In this document: positions 42,060-52,441 of the stretch, in pieces
Layout of the letters: each line of letters begins with the position of its first letter
How positions within the stretch are numbered: position 1 is the stretch's first letter
NCBI RefSeq assembly: GCF_025144225.1
Contig: NZ_JALXXB010000010.1
Location: forward strand, 1-64,000
DNA length: 64,000 bases
From: Aestuariimicrobium sp. p3-SID1156
GTDB taxonomy: Bacteria; Actinomycetota; Actinomycetes; Propionibacteriales; Propionibacteriaceae
Direction of reading: 5' to 3'
Notes under the pieces: generated by a model
What the model saw: only the letters and a program-made list of their open reading frames with translations
What the model was told of the DNA's origin: nothing
Database searches by the model: none
Position numbers and translations under genes: made by a program

Positions 42060-43517
42060 TCAGCTGCCGCAGACGGCGGCGAGGTCCTCACTTTCGGGTG
42101 CGGGGCTCGACGAAACCACCGGACGCGAGGAGTCGGGCTTGCGGGGGGTCTGTGCGCGGCTGCGGGGGGCGGACGCGCTGGGAGCCTTGCGGGGCGCATC
42201 AAGCGCTTCCGATGCCGCGATCTTCTGGGCCACCACCCGCCGGATGACGTCGTACTTCGGGTTGCCCGGGTAGACCAGCGGAGGCGTGAAGGACACCGAC
42301 ATGATCGGCAGCTTCCGCGTCCGGGCGCTGAGCGTGGCCAGCTTGTTGACGTCCTTGGAGGGCACGTCGGTGAAGGCGACCTGCCTGCCCGCGCTGGCGA
42401 TGTCAGTGAAACGGGTCATCACGGTGACCGGGTCGAGTTGCTGGAGCATCGCGTTCACCACGCACTTCTGCCGCACCATGCGCTCGAAGTCGGAGGAACC
42501 CTCCCGGGAGCGCGCGAACCAGAGGGCGTGGTAGCCGTCGAGGTGGACGTCCTTGCCGGGCTCGATCCAGCCGCGGATGGGCGAGGTGCCGCCGCCAATG
42601 GGGACGCGCTTGTTGATGTCCAGGCGGATCCCGCCGACCGCGTCGATGACGGAGCTGAAGCCGGCCAGATCGACCATGATCGTGTAGTTGATCCCCAGGC
42701 CCAGGGTCTCGGAGACCGCCTCGCGCATCGCCTGCAGACCCGGGTCGTCCACCCCCGGGTAGAGGTCGGCGTTGTCGGTGCCCAGGGTGTAGATCGCGTT
42801 CAGCATGCAGGAGTGGTCGGGGCACTCATAACCCTGCGGGTACTTCTCGCGCAGGGGCGAGGTCGCTGGGAACCGCACGCCCTCGAGGTTGCGCGGCAGG
42901 CTCAGCATCACGGTGCGTCCGGTGACGTCGTCGACCGAGGCGACCATGATCGAATCGGGACGCAGCCCCACCCGGTCGTCCCCGGCATCTGCGCCCAGCA
43001 TCAGGATGTTGTAGCGGCCCTGGTGCGACGTGGAGTTGCCCCCGCCGCGCAGGACGGTGTCGAGCAGGTCGCCCTGGGCGCGGGCCGCCTGGCCCAGTCC
43101 GATGCTGCCGGCGAGGACGGCCAGGGCGGTGACCAGGGAGGCGATACCGAAGCCGAGGCGCCGGCGGCGGTCCATCTGCAGCGGTTGGGCGATTCGCCAG
43201 GCGTCGATGATCAGGTAGGCCTCCCCGACGCCGAGGGCAATCACCAGGGGCTGGAGGAGCTTGTAGAGGGCGCCGCTGGCCAGCAGGGTGACCAGGGCAC
43301 CGCGCCAGAGCAGGCCGGTGACCGCCAGCAGGACCAGACTGGTGAGGAGGACGGCCCAGATGCGCAGGGCCACGCGTCCCACCGTGCGATTGCCGCCCTG
43401 GAGTTGGGCGCTGCCGGGCAGGAGCAGGGTGCTCAGGACGAGCCCGATGCCTCGACGGAGCGTCACACGGGAGGCGCGGGCGGCGGGATTGGCCAGGTCG
43501 AAGCGATGGGCAGGCAT
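42060..43517 (-). CDS. LytR-CpsA-Psr (LCP) family protein with four N-terminal helices
   Basis: LCP enzymes attach teichoic acids, arabinogalactan or capsule to peptidoglycan from lipid-linked precursors at the outer membrane face. This 485-residue member has three to four helices in residues 18-145 and then the LCP domain: YNILMLGADAGDDRVGLRPDS, VMLSLPRNLEG, DLAGFSSVIDAVGGI and ALWFARSREGSSDFERM. The extra helices before the domain are unusual; most have one. A Ser/Pro-rich tail ends it. ATG43517 is chosen from an aagg RBS. Confidence 0.88.
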   Translation of the reverse strand: MPAHRFDLANPAARASRVTLRRGIGLVLSTLLLPGSAQLQGGNRTVGRVALRIWAVLLTSLVLLAVTGLLWRGALVTLLASGALYKLLQPLVIALGVGEAYLIIDAWRIAQPLQMDRRRRLGFGIASLVTALAVLAGSIGLGQAARAQGDLLDTVLRGGGNSTSHQGRYNILMLGADAGDDRVGLRPDSIMVASVDDVTGRTVMLSLPRNLEGVRFPATSPLREKYPQGYECPDHSCMLNAIYTLGTDNADLYPGVDDPGLQAMREAVSETLGLGINYTIMVDLAGFSSVIDAVGGIRLDINKRVPIGGGTSPIRGWIEPGKDVHLDGYHALWFARSREGSSDFERMVRQKCVVNAMLQQLDPVTVMTRFTDIASAGRQVAFTDVPSKDVNKLATLSARTRKLPIMSVSFTPPLVYPGNPKYDVIRRVVAQKIAASEALDAPRKAPSASAPRSRAQTPRKPDSSRPVVSSSPAPESEDLAAVCGS

Positions 43518-43695
43518 CGGGTCGTGCAGACCTTTCGGCGGGGGGAAGACCTGCGCTCGGGGGCGCAGCTCGAAAGGGCGTGATCCAGTATGTGTGCGCC
43601 GCACCGCCGTGGCATGGATGCCTCGCCGCGAAACGGAAAGAACCCCGGCTTCTGCCCAGGGCGGTCCGCTGGGGGCACCTCCTACGATGGGGCTC

Positions 43696-44862
43696 GTGAA
43701 CGATCGACCCGGTGACCGCGACGAGGACCTCGACTGGCTCTACGGACGCGAGTCCAGGCCCGAACCCGAGGACCCGCCGACCCGGGTGCTCCCCAGTGAG
43801 CAGCCCTACCAGGCCCCGCCGCCACAAATTCCCCCCTACCGCCCGGCACCAACTCGCCCCGCGCCCGCTCCCCAGCAGCGCCCCGCGCAGCCGCGAGCAC
43901 GCCGTCGCCGTCGCTTTCCTCTGGGCAAGCTCTTGGCCACCCTGCTCGTCGCCTACCTGGCGTTCATGGTGGCGACCCCGTTCTGGCATTTCGGACGCGC
44001 GAACCGGATCGATGCCATGCCCGCCGGGGAACGCCCCGCCGAGCAGCCGGGCAAGGTCTTCCTGCTGGTCGGCAGCGACTCCCGGGAGTCGCTGACCCCC
44101 GAGCAGAAGAAGAAGTACGGCACCGGGTCCGCAGAGGGCGCCCGCACGGACTCGATCCTGATGCTGGTGGTTCCGAAAACCGGCAAGCCGGCGCTGATCA
44201 GCATCCCGCGCGACTCCTACGTGCCCATTCCAGGTCACGGCAAGAACAAGATCAACGCCGCCTTCGCCTTCGGGGGCCCCACGCTGCTCGTCGAGACCGT
44301 CGAGCAGGTGACCGGGGTGCGGATCGACGGCTACCTGCAGATCGGCATGGTCGGGTTCGCCGAGACCGTGGACGCCGTCGGCGGCATCCAGATGTGCCTG
44401 GACAAGCCGATCAAGGACAAGAACTCCCACTCCGACTTCCCCGCCGGCTGCCAGCAGTTCGACGGCCGCGACGCCCTGTCCTATGTCCGGATGCGCTACG
44501 CCGACCCCACCGGCGACCTGGGCCGCATGAAGCGCCAGCGCGAGGTGATCGGGAAGGTCGCCGCAAAGGCCGCCTCCCCGGCGTCCCTTCTGCCCTGGCG
44601 CTGGTGGGAACTGAACCGTGTCGGCGGACAGATGCTGGTGCGCGACAAGGGCACCTCGACCAAGGACGTCGCTGATGCGGCGCGTGCCTTCCTGTCCGTG
44701 TCGAAGGGTCAGGGCTCACAGCTGATGGTGCCGATCTCGGACCCCAACGCGACCACCTCGGCGGGCTCCTCGATGATCTGGGACAGGGAGAAGGCCCTCG
44801 AACTCTTCGGGATGGTCAAGGAGGGCAACACCACCGGGATCGAGAAGTTCGTCAAGCAGTAG
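43696..44862 (+). CDS. LytR-CpsA-Psr (LCP) family protein
   Basis: This is a second LCP attachment enzyme of 388 residues from GTG43696. A Pro-rich cytosolic N-terminus (about 70 residues), a single membrane helix ([14 protein letters not shown]) and an extracellular LCP domain follow: [45 protein letters not shown] and [17 protein letters not shown], with the conserved Arg/Asp residues. TACGAT is 7 nt before the GTG; ATG43687 is the alternative. It is divergent from the first LCP gene. The end overlaps purE by 11 bases. Confidence 0.93.
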   Translation: MNDRPGDRDEDLDWLYGRESRPEPEDPPTRVLPSEQPYQAPPPQIPPYRPAPTRPAPAPQQRPAQPRARRRRRFPLGKLLATLLVAYLAFMVATPFWHFGRANRIDAMPAGERPAEQPGKVFLLVGSDSRESLTPEQKKKYGTGSAEGARTDSILMLVVPKTGKPALISIPRDSYVPIPGHGKNKINAAFAFGGPTLLVETVEQVTGVRIDGYLQIGMVGFAETVDAVGGIQMCLDKPIKDKNSHSDFPAGCQQFDGRDALSYVRMRYADPTGDLGRMKRQREVIGKVAAKAASPASLLPWRWWELNRVGGQMLVRDKGTSTKDVADAARAFLSVSKGQGSQLMVPISDPNATTSAGSSMIWDREKALELFGMVKEGNTTGIEKFVKQ

Positions 44863-45367
44863 GCCGCTGGGCCCCGCGCACGACCTCGCCCTTGGCGAAG
44901 GCGGCCTGGCGCAGGGACTCCTGGAAGTCCAGGACCTTCTGGGTCAGTTCCGGGTTGCCGGAGGCGAGCATGCGGGCGGCGAGCAGCCCCGCATTGCGCG
45001 CATTGCCGATGCTCACCGTCGCCACCGGCACCCCTGCCGGCATCTGGACGATGGAGAGCAGGGAGTCCATCCCGTCCAGGTACTTCAACGGCACCGGCAC
45101 CCCGATCACCGGCAGCGGGGTCAGGGACGCCAGCATGCCGGGCAGGTGGGCGGCTCCCCCGGCGCCGGCGATGATGACGCGCAGACCGCGGGTGTGCGCC
45201 CCTCGGCCGTAGCGGACCATTTCCTCGGGCATCCGGTGGGCGCTGACGACGTCGGCCTCCCAGCCGATGCCGAATTCGTCCAGGGCGGTGGCCGCGGCTT
45301 CCATGGTCGGCCAGTCGGAGTCCGACCCCATCACGATCCCGACCTCAGTCACTCCACGATCAGGCAT
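44852..45367 (-). CDS. purE: N5-carboxyaminoimidazole ribonucleotide mutase
   Basis: PurE rearranges N5-CAIR to CAIR in purine synthesis. It has 171 residues, with [25 protein letters not shown] and [15 protein letters not shown]45367 has a gggag RBS and overlaps purK by 8 bases. It is the second gene of the purK-purE pair, acting directly after PurK. Confidence 0.97.
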   Translation of the reverse strand: MPDRGVTEVGIVMGSDSDWPTMEAAATALDEFGIGWEADVVSAHRMPEEMVRYGRGAHTRGLRVIIAGAGGAAHLPGMLASLTPLPVIGVPVPLKYLDGMDSLLSIVQMPAGVPVATVSIGNARNAGLLAARMLASGNPELTQKVLDFQESLRQAAFAKGEVVRGAQRPTA

Positions 45368-46562
45368 TGGCGTCTCCCATCAGGTAGTTGGCGGCGTGGG
45401 CGGCGCGGCGCCGCACCAGCTCGAGGTCGTCGCCGAAGGCGGTGACGTGGCCCACCTTGCGACCGGGACGCACGGATTTCCCGTAGAGGTGGGCCCTCAG
45501 CTCGCGGTCGCGGGCGTAGCAATGGACCAGTGCGCCGGTCAGGTCCTCCTCGGCGCCGCCGAGAACATTGGCCATCACCACCGCCGGGGCACGCAGACCG
45601 GGGTTGCCCAGCGGCAGGTCGAGGACCGCTCGGACATGGTTGTCGAACTGGCTGGTGAGGGCACCGTCAATGGTCCAGTGGCCGGTGTTGTGCGGCCGCA
45701 TGGCCAGCTCGTTGACGACGACCGACCCGTCGCGGCGCTGCATCAGCTCGACGGCGAGCATGCCGACGACACCGAGCTCCCCCGCGATCCGCAGGGCGAG
45801 CTGCTGCCACTCGGCCTCCTGCTGCTCGCTCATCCCGGGAGCGGGGGTGAGGGTCTCCACGCAGATGCCATCACGCTGGATCGACTCGCTGATCGGCCAG
45901 GCCGCCGCCTGCCCCTGGGGGCTACGGACCACCAGGGCGGACAGCTCACGGGCGAAGTCGACGAACTCCTCGGCAACGATCTGGACGCCCTCGCGGCTGA
46001 TCGCCCCGCCATCGACGGTGGAGGCCGGACCGGCCAGCGCCTCGAAGGGTTCGCCCACGTGGTCTGGCGAGTCGATCTTCCACACACCCTTGCCGTCGTA
46101 GCCGCCGCGGCTGGTCTTGGCGATGACCGGCCAGCCGTTCTCGTCCCCGAAGGCCTGCAGGTCCTCGGGGGTGGCACAGACCCGCCAGCGCGGGTTGGGG
46201 GCGCCGATCTGTTCCATTCGGGCCCGCATGACGGCCTTGTCCTGGGCGTGGATGAGGGCCTCGGGGCCGGGCCGCACGGCGATGCCGTCGGCCTCCAGTT
46301 CGGCCAGGATCGCGGTCGGCACGTGCTCGTGGTCGAAGGTGATGACATCGCAGCCGCGGGCGAACTCCCTGACCACCGCCGGATCGTTGTAGTCGCCGAC
46401 GGTGACGTCGTGGATGACCTGGGCGGCGGAGGTCTTGGGGCCCTCGGCGAGCAGCCTCACCGTGATACCCAGCGAGATGGCGGCCTGCTGCATCATGCGT
46501 GCAAGCTGCCCCCCGCCGATGATGCCGACCACGTACTGTCCCTGGCGTCCGGTTGAGTTCAC
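45360..46562 (-). CDS. purK: N5-carboxyaminoimidazole ribonucleotide synthase
   Basis: PurK makes N5-CAIR from AIR, ATP and bicarbonate. It is an ATP-grasp enzyme of about 400 residues: [30 protein letters not shown] and [18 protein letters not shown]. Start GTG46562 lies 7 nt from TAAAGT (46570-46575). It is divergent from the PH-domain gene across a 34-bp gap. Confidence 0.96.
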   Translation of the reverse strand: MNSTGRQGQYVVGIIGGGQLARMMQQAAISLGITVRLLAEGPKTSAAQVIHDVTVGDYNDPAVVREFARGCDVITFDHEHVPTAILAELEADGIAVRPGPEALIHAQDKAVMRARMEQIGAPNPRWRVCATPEDLQAFGDENGWPVIAKTSRGGYDGKGVWKIDSPDHVGEPFEALAGPASTVDGGAISREGVQIVAEEFVDFARELSALVVRSPQGQAAAWPISESIQRDGICVETLTPAPGMSEQQEAEWQQLALRIAGELGVVGMLAVELMQRRDGSVVVNELAMRPHNTGHWTIDGALTSQFDNHVRAVLDLPLGNPGLRAPAVVMANVLGGAEEDLTGALVHCYARDRELRAHLYGKSVRPGRKVGHVTAFGDDLELVRRRAAHAANYLMGDANA

Positions 46563-46596
46563 GCAGGTGACTTTATCTGGTGCCAGACTGGGGCCC

Positions 46597-47079
46597 ATGG
46601 ACGCGAAGCACCTTGCCCCCGGAGAGACCGTCGTGCGCACCATGCGTACCCACTGGAAGGCCATGGTCTTCCCGGTGATGTGGTTCATCCTCGTGCTGGG
46701 CGGCGTGATCGCCGGGCTGATCTACCTGCCGGAGGACTGGAAGCCCTGGGGCATCTGGGTGCTGGTCGCGCTCGGCGTGGTGCTGGCCATCGCATTGTTC
46801 CTGCTGCCGCTGCTGCGCTGGCTGAGCACCACCTACACGATGACCACCAAGCGACTGATCACCCGCACCGGCATCCTCAACCGCAAGGGTGAGGACCTCC
46901 CGCTCGGTTCCATCACGAATGTGATCTACGACCGTGACCTGCTCGACCGGATCCTGGGCTGCGGCACGCTGGTGCTGACCAGCTCAGCCACCAACCCGGT
47001 GGAGCTCTACGACATCCCCCAGGTCGAGAGGGTGCAGGTGGAGATGACCGAGCTGCTCAATGGCGGTCGCGACTACTGA
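46597..47079 (+). CDS. PH-domain membrane protein (bacterial PH/YdbS-like)
   Basis: This 160-residue protein has two membrane helices (residues 25-45 and 53-73) followed by a bacterial PH domain: TTYTMTTKRLITRTGILNRKGEDLPL ... read as YTMTTKRLI and TGILNRKGEDLPL, then VLTSSATNPVELYDIPQ. Its role is unknown, but it sits in the same place in mycobacteria (Rv3278c, by memory). ATG46597 is 7 nt behind CAGACT. It converges with birA by a 7-base overlap. Confidence 0.9.
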   Translation: MDAKHLAPGETVVRTMRTHWKAMVFPVMWFILVLGGVIAGLIYLPEDWKPWGIWVLVALGVVLAIALFLLPLLRWLSTTYTMTTKRLITRTGILNRKGEDLPLGSITNVIYDRDLLDRILGCGTLVLTSSATNPVELYDIPQVERVQVEMTELLNGGRDY

Positions 47080-47894
47080 GCGGCACCAGTGGGGCGCAGG
47101 TGGAAGACGTCGCCTGCGACAAAGGTCCTCACTCCCTCATGTGTCCGCACCTGCAGCGCTCCGGACTCGTCGACCCCCACCGCGCGGCCCAGGACATTGG
47201 TCTTCTCGTCGAGTTGGACCCTGACGTCCTGCCCGATGGTGGCACACTCGCGCCCGTAGGCCTCGCGCAGGTGCCCACGCTGTGCCCAGACCTGGTAGAG
47301 CTCGGCGAGATTGTCCAGGACGCCTGACAGCACGGCGTCCTTGTCGGCATTGAGCCCGGCCCCGGCCAGCGAGGTGGCAGTGGGCACCGGTAGCTCCTCG
47401 GGGGCCAGCGCGATGTTGATGCCCACCCCCAGGACAGCGGCGGGTCCGGTGGGCGTCTCGACGCGTTCGCAGAGGATCCCGCACAGCTTCCCGGGGCCCG
47501 GTTCGCCCTGGATCAGGACGTCATTGGGCCACTTCAACACCACCCGTCCGGACGCCTGCGGGCTGGTCACCCGGACGGCTCGTTGCACGGCCAGGCCGGC
47601 GAGCAGCGCCAGCCAGGACCAGTCCGTGAAGGGGCGGGTCGGGCGCAGCAGTACCGAGAGCCCGACCGATGCGCCGGGAGGAGCCTGCCACCGACGCTCG
47701 AAGCGGCCGCGTCCGGCGGTCTGGTGCTCGCTGATCAACGCATAGCCTTCCGGCATGCCCTCCTGGGCGGCCTGGGCGACGTCCCGGTTGGTGGAACCGG
47801 TCTCGGCCACAGTGTGCACGAGGGTCCAGAAGGAGGGCAGGGCAAGGGCGGCGCGGATGCGGCCGGCGTCGGCCGGGAGGGGTGCTGTGGTCAC
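47073..47894 (-). CDS. birA: Biotin-protein ligase
   Basis: BirA activates biotin as biotinyl-AMP and attaches it to the carrier domain of the carboxylase encoded at 55020. The 273-residue protein has no N-terminal helix-turn-helix, so it is the non-repressor type. It has ETGSTNRDVAQAA, TAGRGRFERRW and VVLKWPNDVLI. Start GTG47894 is 6 nt from TACGGT. It is divergent from accD across a short promoter region. Confidence 0.95.
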   Translation of the reverse strand: MTTAPLPADAGRIRAALALPSFWTLVHTVAETGSTNRDVAQAAQEGMPEGYALISEHQTAGRGRFERRWQAPPGASVGLSVLLRPTRPFTDWSWLALLAGLAVQRAVRVTSPQASGRVVLKWPNDVLIQGEPGPGKLCGILCERVETPTGPAAVLGVGINIALAPEELPVPTATSLAGAGLNADKDAVLSGVLDNLAELYQVWAQRGHLREAYGRECATIGQDVRVQLDEKTNVLGRAVGVDESGALQVRTHEGVRTFVAGDVFHLRPTGAAQ

Positions 47895-48000
47895 CGATCC
47901 ACCGTAGCGACCCGTCACCTGTGAGAGATTTCACAAACCAGCCTGTCCGGGACCGCCGGAGTGAGGTCACTCGAGCTGGGGCGGGCGCTAAGGTCAGCAC

Positions 48001-49584
48001 ATGGACATCGACATCCACACCACCTCCGGCAAGATCGCCGATCTGGGGCGTCGAATTGACGAAGCCGTCAACGCCGCGTCCCCGGCAGCCGTCGAGAAGC
48101 AGCATGCCAAGGGCAAGATGACCGCAAGGGAGCGGGTGCTGGAACTCCTGGACGAGGGTTCTTTCGCCGAGCTGGACCAGTTCTCGCGCCACCGCTCGAC
48201 GGCCTTCGGCATGGAGAAGAAGCGCCCCTACGGTGACGGCGTCGTCATCGGCATGGGCTCCATCCATGGCCGCCCGGTCTGCGTGTTCAGCCAGGACGTC
48301 GCGATCTTCGGCGGCGCCCTGGGCCAGGTCTACGGCGAGAAGATCGTCAAGATCATCGACTTCGCCATCAAGACCGGCTGCCCCCTGATCGGCATCAACG
48401 AGGGTGGTGGTGCGCGCATCCAGGAGGGTGTGGTCTCGCTCGGCCTCTACGGTGAGATCTTCCGCCGCAACACCCACGCCTCGGGTGTGATCCCGCAGAT
48501 CTCGCTCATCATGGGCGCTGCGGCCGGTGGCCACGTCTACTCCCCCGCCCTGACCGACTTCATCGTCATGGTCGACCAGACCTCCCAGATGTTCATCACC
48601 GGCCCCGACGTCATCAAGACCGTCACCGGTGAGGACGTCACCCTCGAGGAGCTCGGCGGAGGCCGCACCCACTCGCAGAAGTCGGGTACCTGCCACTACC
48701 TTGCGGCCGACGAGCACGATGCCCTGGAGTACGTCCGCGACCTGATCAGCTACTTGCCCCAGAACAACCTGGAGGAGCCCCCGGTCTACGAGGACGCCGA
48801 GGTCGACCTGACCATCACCGACCACGACCGCCAACTCGACACGATCATCCCCGACTCGCCGAACCAGCCCTATGACATGCGGATGGTCATCGAGACGGTG
48901 TTGGACGACGACGAGTTCCTGGAGGTCCAGGAGCTCTACGCCGGCAACATCATCTGCGGCTTCGGACGCATCGAGGGACGCCCGATCGGCGTCGTCGCCA
49001 ACCAACCCTCGGTCTTCGCCGGCTGCCTCGACATCAACGCCTCGGAGAAGGCCGCCCGATTCATCCGCACGTGTGACGCCTTCAACATCCCGGTGCTGAC
49101 CTTCGTCGACGTCCCCGGCTTCCTGCCCGGCACCGACCAGGAGTACAACGGCATCATCCGCCGCGGGGCGAAGCTGATCTACGCCTACGCCGAGGCCACC
49201 GTCCCGCTGGTCACCGTCATCACGCGCAAGGCCTATGGCGGCGCCTACGACGTCATGGGCTCCAAACACCTGGGTGCCGACGTGAACCTGGCGTGGCCGA
49301 CCGCCCAGATTGCGGTCATGGGCGCCGAGGGCGCGGTCAACATCCTCTACAAGAGGGAATTGGCCGCCATCGAGGACCCGGAGGCCCTGGCCGCCCGGCG
49401 CGCCGAACTCATTCAGGAGTACAACGACGAGCTGGCCAACCCCTATGTCGCCTCCGAGCGTGGCTACGTGGACCAGGTCATCTACCCCCACGAGACCCGC
49501 GCCGAGATCATCCGCGTCCTGCGCCTGCTCCGCAACAAGCGCGAGACCCTGCCGCCCAAGCGCCACGGCAACATCCCGCTCTGA
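48001..49584 (+). CDS. accD: Acyl-CoA (propionyl-CoA) carboxylase beta subunit, carboxyltransferase
   Basis: This 527-residue protein transfers the carboxyl group from biotin to acyl-CoA. It has both crotonase-like halves: [23 protein letters not shown] region and [43 protein letters not shown]. It is AccD5/PccB-like; in propionibacteria the same fold serves as the transcarboxylase 12S subunit, which cannot be excluded. ATG48001 lies 6 nt after TAAGGT (47989-47994). The epsilon subunit gene follows after 10 bases. Confidence 0.93.
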   Translation: MDIDIHTTSGKIADLGRRIDEAVNAASPAAVEKQHAKGKMTARERVLELLDEGSFAELDQFSRHRSTAFGMEKKRPYGDGVVIGMGSIHGRPVCVFSQDVAIFGGALGQVYGEKIVKIIDFAIKTGCPLIGINEGGGARIQEGVVSLGLYGEIFRRNTHASGVIPQISLIMGAAAGGHVYSPALTDFIVMVDQTSQMFITGPDVIKTVTGEDVTLEELGGGRTHSQKSGTCHYLAADEHDALEYVRDLISYLPQNNLEEPPVYEDAEVDLTITDHDRQLDTIIPDSPNQPYDMRMVIETVLDDDEFLEVQELYAGNIICGFGRIEGRPIGVVANQPSVFAGCLDINASEKAARFIRTCDAFNIPVLTFVDVPGFLPGTDQEYNGIIRRGAKLIYAYAEATVPLVTVITRKAYGGAYDVMGSKHLGADVNLAWPTAQIAVMGAEGAVNILYKRELAAIEDPEALAARRAELIQEYNDELANPYVASERGYVDQVIYPHETRAEIIRVLRLLRNKRETLPPKRHGNIPL

Positions 49585-49594
49585 GGTGACCACG

Positions 49595-49855
49595 GTGAGC
49601 AACACGACTGCACACGACGTGACCGGGAACGAGGACAGGGTCGAGGCTGCGACCCCCGCCTTCGCCGTGACCAAGGGCAACCCGACCGACGAGGAGATCG
49701 GGGCAGCGATGACGGTGCTGGCCATCGCGCTGGCTCCGCGCCCCAATCCGCGTGCCGCCAGCGACCGACCGGTCGTCGGTGGCTGGAACTCCTACCACCG
49801 GGTCACCCGCCGCGAGCACATCACCGGACCCGGCGCCTGGACCGCCCGTTGGTGA
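49595..49855 (+). CDS. accE: Acyl-CoA carboxylase epsilon subunit
   Basis: This 86-residue subunit stabilises the carboxylase complex in actinobacteria. The C-terminal half has the family pattern: AFAVTKGNPTDEEIGAAMTVL, then SYHRVTRREHITGPGAWTARW-type segment with Trp at the end. The N-terminus is unstructured. Start GTG49595 has the RBS gagg 7 nt upstream and is preferred to GTG49586. Its presence argues for a true acyl-CoA carboxylase. Confidence 0.9.
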   Translation: MSNTTAHDVTGNEDRVEAATPAFAVTKGNPTDEEIGAAMTVLAIALAPRPNPRAASDRPVVGGWNSYHRVTRREHITGPGAWTARW

Positions 49856-49960
49856 TCCCACGCCGGGAGCCTTCGGCGTCGGATGCGTTTGGCCTGATCG
49901 CCACACCGACCCGAAGGGGTGTGCCACGCTGGTGCGACAAGCCCCACGAAAGGCACATCC

Positions 49961-50692
49961 ATGACGCTCGCGAACGAGATCCTTGGCCGCATCGACACCG
50001 CGCAGCTGGCGCAGGCGGTCGGCACCGACCAGGCCAGCGCCGAGGCTGCTGCCCGAGACGCCGTGCAACTGCTGCTCGGTGGCATGCACCGCAATGTCCA
50101 GTCCCCCCAGGGCGAGTCGGCCCTGGCCGGTGCATTGGAGGACCACGCGCGACAGAGCTCGCTGTTCGAGCGTGGTGACGTCAACCTCGACGAGGTGGAC
50201 GTCAACGACGGCTCCCGGATCGTGGATCACGTGCTGGGCACCGATGACGTCACCTCCCTGGACGCCGCCCACTTCGGCGGGCTGCAGGCTGCCTCCGGGC
50301 AGGACGCCCAGCTGCTCAACAAGGTGGTCAAGTACCTCGCGCCGCTGGTGTTGGCCTACATCGCCAAGCAGATCACCGCGAACCAGGGCTCGATCCTGGA
50401 CAAGGCGAAGAACGACCCCCAGGGTGGCGGCGGCATCCTCGGCCAGATCCTGGGTCAGGTGCTCGGCGGAGGCCAGTCCGTCCCGCAGACCTCCCCGGCC
50501 CAGCCTGCCCAGCCGACCCAGCCTGCCCAGCCCACCGTGCCGGTGGACTCGAACTCCGGTGATGGCGAGCTGCGCATCGACCTCGGCGACGAACCCTCGA
50601 CCCGCGATGCCCAGCAGCGCCAGGCCCCCCAGCAGGATGGTCGCGGCGGCGGCATCCTCGGCCAGATCCTGGGAGGCATGTTCGGACGCTGA
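49961..50692 (+). CDS. DUF937 (YidB-like) domain protein
   Basis: This 243-residue protein has a helical DUF937 core (residues 5-140, including RIVDHVLGTDDVTSLDAAHFGGL) and two copies of a GGGILGQILG motif, near residue 155 and at the C-terminus. Between them is an AQPAQPTQ linker and an acidic stretch. Function unknown. ATG49961 has a weak aaagg RBS. No signal peptide. It may form oligomers through the repeats, an inference only. Confidence 0.83.
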   Translation: MTLANEILGRIDTAQLAQAVGTDQASAEAAARDAVQLLLGGMHRNVQSPQGESALAGALEDHARQSSLFERGDVNLDEVDVNDGSRIVDHVLGTDDVTSLDAAHFGGLQAASGQDAQLLNKVVKYLAPLVLAYIAKQITANQGSILDKAKNDPQGGGGILGQILGQVLGGGQSVPQTSPAQPAQPTQPAQPTVPVDSNSGDGELRIDLGDEPSTRDAQQRQAPQQDGRGGGILGQILGGMFGR

Positions 50693-50724
50693 TCCGTTCC
50701 GCCCGCGCTGGATAGGCTGAGGCC

Positions 50725-51360
50725 GTGCGCTTCATCCTGGCCTCGAAATCCCCCGCCCGCCGAGAGACCCTGCGCCGCGCCGGGCTGCGGCCCGAAGTGC
50801 TGGTCTCCGGCGTGGACGAGGACCGCGTCCACGCCGACAAACCCGCCGACCTGGTGGCACTGTTGGCCGAAGCGAAGGGGGATGCGGTCGCGGCGACCCT
50901 GCGCGTCCACGAGCCCACCGCGATGGTGGCCTGCGACTCCCTGCTGGAGTTCGAGGGCCGGCCGAACGGCAAGCCGGGGTCCGCGCAGGAGGCCATCGCA
51001 CGCTGGAAGCGGATGCGCGGGCAGAGCGGCGTGCTGCACACCGGTCACCAGGTCTCGGTCTGGGTACACGGCCAGGACGACAACTGGGTGCGTACCACGA
51101 TGACCCGGGTGGCCTCGACGACGGTGACCTTCGCCGACCTGACCGACGCCGAGATCGCCGCCTATGCCGCCACCGGCGAGCCGGAGCGCGTCGCAGGCGG
51201 CTTCACCACCGATGCCTATGGCGGACCCTTCGTGACCCGGATGTCGGGCGACCCGCACAATGTCGTCGGGATCTCGCTGCCCCTGGTGAGACAGATGCTG
51301 CTGGACCTGGGTGTGCAGTGGCATACCCTGTGGCCGAAGGTGACCCTGCCTGATGAGTGA
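50725..51360 (+). CDS. maf: Maf-like nucleoside triphosphate pyrophosphatase
   Basis: Maf hydrolyses dTTP/UTP or modified pyrimidine triphosphates to keep them out of DNA and RNA. It has 211 residues, with the opening LASKSPARRETLRRAGL, the catalytic Asp in MVACDSLLEF and the late GGFTTDAYGGPFVTRMSG. Start GTG50725 is 6 nt after TAGGCT. The stop overlaps the serine hydrolase start. Confidence 0.95.
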   Translation: MRFILASKSPARRETLRRAGLRPEVLVSGVDEDRVHADKPADLVALLAEAKGDAVAATLRVHEPTAMVACDSLLEFEGRPNGKPGSAQEAIARWKRMRGQSGVLHTGHQVSVWVHGQDDNWVRTTMTRVASTTVTFADLTDAEIAAYAATGEPERVAGGFTTDAYGGPFVTRMSGDPHNVVGISLPLVRQMLLDLGVQWHTLWPKVTLPDE

Positions 51361-52441
51361 TGTGCCCGCTGAGCCCCTGCTGCAGGAGGCCGTCGTTGAG
51401 CGCGTCGCGGCAGCGATCGGGGACCAGTGGTGCTCGGCTGCCAGCGTGGTGGTGCTGCACGAGGGACGGGTGCTGGCCCGCCATGGGAGCGGGGTGCTGG
51501 GTCGTATCGGCGATGATGGTCAGGCGCTTGCCGACCCGCAGCCCTCCGACATCCACACCTGGTTCGACCTGGCCTCGGTGACCAAGGTCTTCTCGGCCGT
51601 CACTTTGCTGACCCTCGTGGAGCGGGGTGTTCTCGGTCTGGACGCCCCCATCGGCGTCCACCTGCCCAGCTTCGCCGACGGCGAGCGGTCCCAGGTCACC
51701 CTGCGGATGCTGCTCAGCCACACCTCCGGTCTTCCTGCCCAGTGGTGGGGGTGGCGGACACCCCTGGGGGCGGCGGGTCGCGAGGAGTTGCTCGAGGACC
51801 TGCTGGCAACCCCGCTGGTGCACGCCCCGGGCAGCGCCTGGGAGTACTCCTGCGTCGGCTACAACACCGCGATGGCTCTCGCCGAAGGGGCAACGGGACG
51901 CCCCTGGGCGGAGCTGGTGGCTTCGTTGGTGCTCGAGCCGTTGGGGCTGGGTGACCACATCGCCTTCGTGCCCGGTGGGTTGGTGGCCGCGACCGAGTAC
52001 CAGCCGGAACTGGGCCGCGGGGTGGTGCAGGGCGTGGTCCATGACGAGTCGGCCTGGTCACTGGGAGGCGAGTGCGCGAACGCAGGACTGTTCGGCGCCG
52101 CCGATGGGCTGGCCCGGTTCGGTGAGCTGGTGCTGCTGGACCAGTTGCCCTGCTCCAGCCTCCCACTGTTCGAGAACGCGCTACCCGAGGGGATGACGCT
52201 CGACGTCGCCGGCCATTCGCTCGGCCTGCGGATCGCAGAGGAATGGATGCACTCCCCGCAGGCCCGAGGACACACCGGTTTCACCGGGACCTCGCTGATG
52301 GTGGATCGTTCCCTCGGCCTGGTCGTGGTGGTGCTGGCCAACCGGGTGCACCCGAGACGGTCTGCCGAGCAGATGCACCGGCTGCGCCAGGAGGTTTCAG
52401 GGCTGGCGGTGACGGCGGTCAGGGCTTCCGACGCAGGGTGA
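51353..52441 (+). CDS. Serine hydrolase, beta-lactamase (class C) family
   Basis: This 362-residue protein belongs to the penicillin-binding/beta-lactamase superfamily. The catalytic SxxK is Ser75-Val-Thr-Lys78 in FDLASVTKVF; a tyrosine/Asn motif is at YSCVGYNTA and HTGFTGTS replaces the KTG. There is no signal peptide, so it is likely a cytosolic esterase or D-aminopeptidase and not a secreted beta-lactamase. ATG51353 overlaps maf by 8 bases. It converges with the lipoprotein gene. Confidence 0.85.
   Translation: MSDVPAEPLLQEAVVERVAAAIGDQWCSAASVVVLHEGRVLARHGSGVLGRIGDDGQALADPQPSDIHTWFDLASVTKVFSAVTLLTLVERGVLGLDAPIGVHLPSFADGERSQVTLRMLLSHTSGLPAQWWGWRTPLGAAGREELLEDLLATPLVHAPGSAWEYSCVGYNTAMALAEGATGRPWAELVASLVLEPLGLGDHIAFVPGGLVAATEYQPELGRGVVQGVVHDESAWSLGGECANAGLFGAADGLARFGELVLLDQLPCSSLPLFENALPEGMTLDVAGHSLGLRIAEEWMHSPQARGHTGFTGTSLMVDRSLGLVVVVLANRVHPRRSAEQMHRLRQEVSGLAVTAVRASDAG

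Noticed and set aside
47521-49746. 741-residue frame antisense to accD
   Set aside because: No start signal or domain; the accD reading is complete and certain.
51353-52441. Beta-lactamase resistance gene
   Set aside because: It has SxxK but no signal peptide and no KTG motif, so a general serine hydrolase is a better call.
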